The translations under genes were made by a program, and so were the position numbers. A stretch of 17,989 bases of DNA, taken from contig CAJXGP010000006.1 in the NCBI GenBank assembly GCA_913053915.1, positions 1 to 17,989 of the forward strand, written 5' to 3'. Under the pieces are notes generated by a model. It was not told the DNA's origin. It made no database searches and saw only the letters and a list, made by a program, of their open reading frames with translations. Positions 15,420-17,989 of this stretch are shown here, piece by piece (the stretch's first letter is position 1; each line of letters opens with the position of its first letter). The DNA is from an uncultured Ignavibacteriales bacterium. GTDB lineage: Bacteria > Bacteroidota > Ignavibacteria > Ignavibacteriales > Ignavibacteriaceae.

Positions 15420-15457
15420 CTTTTTTAATAGTGGGGTTTTTTTAAAAAGGATAAATG

Positions 15458-16354
15458 ATGAACAAAATTATTATTGATAAAAAATTTTTGGATTTATCAC
15501 TCCCTATTTCAGGTGGATTAATTACCGGATTAAAAAACTTATCGAAAAAAGGCTTTGAATTATCGATTGAGAATTTTGGAAGTCTTAATAACGATACGCT
15601 TAAAAAATTATTTGAATTGGAAGGTATAAATATAATTGAAGATAGTTTAAAGAATTCTAATAAGACTTATTTTATTACGACACAAAATATCGAATCGGAA
15701 TTAGCTTTTATCGTAAAAGAAAATACAAAAGTAGATAATTTTGAAAAAGCTGTTAGCCAATTACTGACATCACTTCGAACTGCTTCGGAGAATAGAAAAA
15801 CAAAGGAAACCGATGTGAAAGTTGAAGTTTCTCTGGATGGAAGCGGTGAAGCAAATATTAATACCGGGATAGGTTTTTTCGATCATATGCTGGAACAACT
15901 GGCTAAGCATGCAAATATAAATCTTGTTGTTAACGTAAAGGGTGATCTAATTGTTGATGAACACCATACAGTTGAAGATGTGGCAATTACATTGGGTTCC
16001 GTAATAAATAATGCATTGGGAAATAAAACCGGTATTAAACGTTACGGTTACTTCCTTCCTATGGATGATGCAATTGCAAGATGTTCGATTGACTTGGGCG
16101 GTAGAATATATTTGAATTTTAAAGTCAAATTTAAAAGAGAAAAAGTGGGCGATTTTCCCACTGAGTTAACGGAAGAATTTTTTAAAGGGTTGGCTTCGGG
16201 ATTAAAAGCTAATATCTTTATTAGAGCAAAAGCAAAAAATGATCATCATAAAATTGAAGCAATATTTAAAGCTTTCGCTAAATCATTAAATGAAGCTTGC
16301 AGATTAGATGAACGAAATCAGGGCGTTCTTCCATCTACAAAAGGAGTACTATGA
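15458..16354 (+). CDS. hisB: Imidazoleglycerol-phosphate dehydratase with degenerate HAD phosphatase domain
   Basis: The dehydratase forms imidazole-acetol phosphate. The C-terminal about 190 residues are a complete dehydratase: NTGIGFFDHMLEQLAKH, DEHHTVEDVAITLG and NDHHKIEAIFKAFAKSLNEA, with the paired metal-binding H-H-x-x-E motifs. This half resembles the phosphatase-fused bifunctional HisB group (RKTKET linker, FLPMDDAIARC, LGGRIYLNF). The first about 105 residues look like a shortened HAD phosphatase. KIIIDKKFLDLSL stands where F-I-D-R-D-G-T is expected, GLKNLSKKGFELSIENFG resembles the motif II region, and TYFITTQ stands where Y-V-I-G-D is expected. Both catalytic Asp motifs and the Cys-rich zinc loop are absent. 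It therefore probably has no histidinol-phosphatase activity. A second ATG at 15455 is equally possible; AAAGGA (15446-15451) has better spacing to 15458. Confidence 0.93.
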   Translation: MNKIIIDKKFLDLSLPISGGLITGLKNLSKKGFELSIENFGSLNNDTLKKLFELEGINIIEDSLKNSNKTYFITTQNIESELAFIVKENTKVDNFEKAVSQLLTSLRTASENRKTKETDVKVEVSLDGSGEANINTGIGFFDHMLEQLAKHANINLVVNVKGDLIVDEHHTVEDVAITLGSVINNALGNKTGIKRYGYFLPMDDAIARCSIDLGGRIYLNFKVKFKREKVGDFPTELTEEFFKGLASGLKANIFIRAKAKNDHHKIEAIFKAFAKSLNEACRLDERNQGVLPSTKGVL

Positions 16355-16935
16355 TTGCTTTAATAGATTACGGGGCAGGCAATGTTGCTTCCGTTGCTAA
16401 TGCATTGGAAGTTTTAGGTCAAGAATATAAAATTACAAACAACGAGGTAGAAATATACTGCGCCGATAGAGTGATTTTTCCAGGTGTAGGCGAGGCTTCT
16501 TATGCTATCAAAAGAATACATGTTTTGAACCTTTTTACGGTATTTAAGGCGATTAAAAAACCTGTACTGGGAATTTGCCTGGGAATGCAGTTACTTGCAG
16601 ATTTTTCAACAGAAGGTAATATATCATGTCTAGGTATTTTCCCCGGTGTTGCAGAAAGGTTTGACTCAACCAAAACAAAAGTTCCGCATATGGGATGGAA
16701 CGACATTACCTTTACTACCGAAAGTAAATTGTTCAAAGGCATTAAAAATGGAGAACGGTTTTATTTCGCTAATTCATATTACATTCCACCGACAAAATTT
16801 ACTACTTCTATTGCCGATAACAATATTATACTTTCGGCTTCTATGGAAAAGGAAAATTATTATGGGGTTCAGTTTCATCCGGAAAAATCGGGCGAAACAG
16901 GGCTTAAACTTTTACAAAATTTTATTGAATTATGA
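16351..16935 (+). CDS. hisH: Imidazole glycerol phosphate synthase, glutamine amidotransferase subunit
   Basis: A 194-residue class I glutaminase that passes ammonia to HisF. It shows DYGAGNVASVANALE (6-20), FPGVGEASYAIKRI (43-56), the nucleophile in GICLGMQLLAD (74-84, Cys76), and QFHPEKSGETG (174-184, His176 and Glu178), which complete the Cys-His-Glu triad. At 137-144 it reads FYFANSYY, where most HisH proteins have F-V-H-S-Y; the replacement His to Asn at 141 is not in the triad. AAGGAG at 16341-16346 precedes the ATG, which overlaps the hisB stop by 4 bp. Confidence 0.97.
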   Translation: MIALIDYGAGNVASVANALEVLGQEYKITNNEVEIYCADRVIFPGVGEASYAIKRIHVLNLFTVFKAIKKPVLGICLGMQLLADFSTEGNISCLGIFPGVAERFDSTKTKVPHMGWNDITFTTESKLFKGIKNGERFYFANSYYIPPTKFTTSIADNNIILSASMEKENYYGVQFHPEKSGETGLKLLQNFIEL

Positions 16936-17651
16936 TTGTTATTCCAGCTATAGATATATACGACAACAAAATTGTCCGTTTAACCAAAGGCGATTTTGAT
17001 AGTGTTTCATATTATAAGAACACTCCTCTGCAACAAGCAAAAATATTTGAATCTTTCGGTTTCAACATTATTCATATTGTCGATTTGATTGGTTCAAAAA
17101 CCGGTAAGTTGGCCGCAGCAAATACGGTTAAAAATATAAAAGCGGAAACTAACTTAAAAATCGAATTTGGCGGAGGTATCCGGGATATGAAAACTGCAAC
17201 CGAAATTGTTAATACCGGTGTTGACTATCTTATTCTTGGTTCTGTATCGGTTAAAAATAAAGACGAGTTAAAATTAATAATAGAAAAACTGTCACCCGGA
17301 AAAATTATCATTGCAATAGATGCCGAAAATGAAAAACTTAGAATAAGTGGTTGGACTGAAGAAACAACAATTTCATTATATTCACATATTGAGTATTGTC
17401 TTTCGTTAGGTATCGATAAATTTTTATGTACCGATATTTTAAAAGACGGGATGCTTACAGGCGCTAATATCGAATTGTATAATAAAGTTCTAACTAAATA
17501 TCCGAGTATTAAGCTTATTGCATCCGGTGGAGTAAAGGATATGAGTGATATCCACAAATTAAATGAAGTTGATATTTATGCGGTAGTGGTTGGAAAAGCT
17601 ATTTATGAAAATAAAATTGAATTAAAGGAGCTAGCTCAATTTGCTTTGTAA
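16932..17651 (+). CDS. hisA: ProFAR isomerase (HisA)
   Basis: A 239-residue (beta-alpha)8 barrel that performs the Amadori rearrangement of ProFAR to [19 protein letters not shown] (4-17) carries catalytic Asp8 and [16 protein letters not shown] (126-141) carries the second catalytic Asp130. Phosphate-binding loops are FGGGIRD (79-85) and IASGGVKD (196-203), and [11 protein letters not shown] (167-177) is the usual HisA loop. The ATG overlaps the hisH stop by 4 bp, and the 3' end overlaps hisF by 11 bp. Length and motifs fit HisA rather than HisF. Confidence 0.97.
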   Translation: MIVIPAIDIYDNKIVRLTKGDFDSVSYYKNTPLQQAKIFESFGFNIIHIVDLIGSKTGKLAAANTVKNIKAETNLKIEFGGGIRDMKTATEIVNTGVDYLILGSVSVKNKDELKLIIEKLSPGKIIIAIDAENEKLRISGWTEETTISLYSHIEYCLSLGIDKFLCTDILKDGMLTGANIELYNKVLTKYPSIKLIASGGVKDMSDIHKLNEVDIYAVVVGKAIYENKIELKELAQFAL

Positions 17652-17989
17652 AAGAATAATACCTTGCCTTGATGTCAAGGATGGGCGAGTTGTTAAGGGT
17701 ACAAATTTTGTTAATTTGGTTGATGCGGGTTCTCCCGCAGAGCTTGCAAAAAGATATTCTGAAGAAGGGGCTGATGAATTAGTTTTTCTTGATATAACTG
17801 CATCTGCCGAGAGAAGAAAAACTCTGATTTCTCTTGTAGAGGATGTTGCAAAAGCTATCAGAATTCCGTTTACAGTTGGTGGGGGAATTTCCGAAATAAG
17901 TGACATAGAGGTTCTGGTAAAATCCGGTGCCGATAAAGTATCACTGAATTCTTCGATTGTAAAAAACCCCAATCTAATATCGGAAGCTT
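17641..17989 (+). CDS. hisF: Imidazole glycerol phosphate synthase cyclase subunit HisF, 5' part
   Basis: The first 116 codons of the cyclase that turns PRFAR plus ammonia from HisH into imidazole glycerol phosphate and AICAR. It reads [19 protein letters not shown] with catalytic Asp11, then LVFLDITAS and FTVGGGIS, the HisF phosphate loop. The right edge cuts it before the second catalytic Asp. It must start at TTG 17641: an in-frame TAG lies at 17632-17634, so no start further upstream is possible, and the TTG gives the standard M-L-x-K-R N-terminus. AAAGGAG (17624-17630) lies 10 bases upstream inside hisA. The frame overlaps hisA by 11 bp. hisI/E probably follows outside the window. Confidence 0.95.
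   Translation, partial: MLCKRIIPCLDVKDGRVVKGTNFVNLVDAGSPAELAKRYSEEGADELVFLDITASAERRKTLISLVEDVAKAIRIPFTVGGGISEISDIEVLVKSGADKVSLNSSIVKNPNLISEA

Noticed and set aside
1..17989. CRISPR array, tRNA or rRNA genes, prophage or insertion-sequence transposase
   Set aside because: I saw no regularly spaced direct repeats, no cloverleaf or rRNA signatures, and no transposase or phage protein in any frame.

Overview
The window is AT-rich bacterial chromosome, most likely from the Bacteroidota/Chlorobiota group and probably an Ignavibacteria-like lineage; this assignment is inference. Three things point there. First, the his genes run hisG-D-C-B-H-A-F, with an imidazoleglycerol-phosphate dehydratase domain of the phosphatase-fused type and a bTHX ribosomal-protein gene nearby. 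Second, two promoters fit the Bacteroidota consensus TTG-N19/20-TAnnTTTG. Third, secD and secF are separate genes and many starts have clear Shine-Dalgarno sequences (AAGGAG), unlike classical Bacteroidia, where SecDF is usually fused and Shine-Dalgarno sites are rare.

Layout. 1-2513 (+): the last 38 codons of a type II thymidine kinase, a concentrative nucleoside transporter, then a purine nucleoside phosphorylase, together a nucleoside uptake and salvage group. 2514-5944 (+): a promoter, then secD and secF. 5945-6374: an intergenic zone made largely of dispersed-repeat-like palindromes, one of which runs into and appears to have replaced the C-terminus of the next gene. 6326-10895 (-): a tightly packed unit read right to left, flotillin-like floA, an unknown membrane-anchored acidic protein with 18-residue tandem repeats, a UvrD/PcrA-type helicase, and a quinone-oxidoreductase-like dehydrogenase. 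10896-11580 holds no recognisable gene. 11581-11709 (-) is a 42-codon gene for ribosomal protein bTHX. 11979-17989 (+) is the histidine operon, with hisF cut by the window edge.

The most interesting element is in front of hisG: a consensus promoter, a 32-codon leader ORF containing four His codons (three consecutive), and mutually exclusive RNA pairings ending in a GC-rich hairpin plus U-tract. This is the complete architecture of a translation-coupled histidine attenuator. Downstream, hisB begins with about 100 residues that look like a shrunken HAD histidinol-phosphatase domain without its catalytic motifs, so the histidinol-phosphatase step must be supplied from elsewhere. The his genes are closely coupled by 4-bp and 11-bp overlaps, and hisF must start at TTG.
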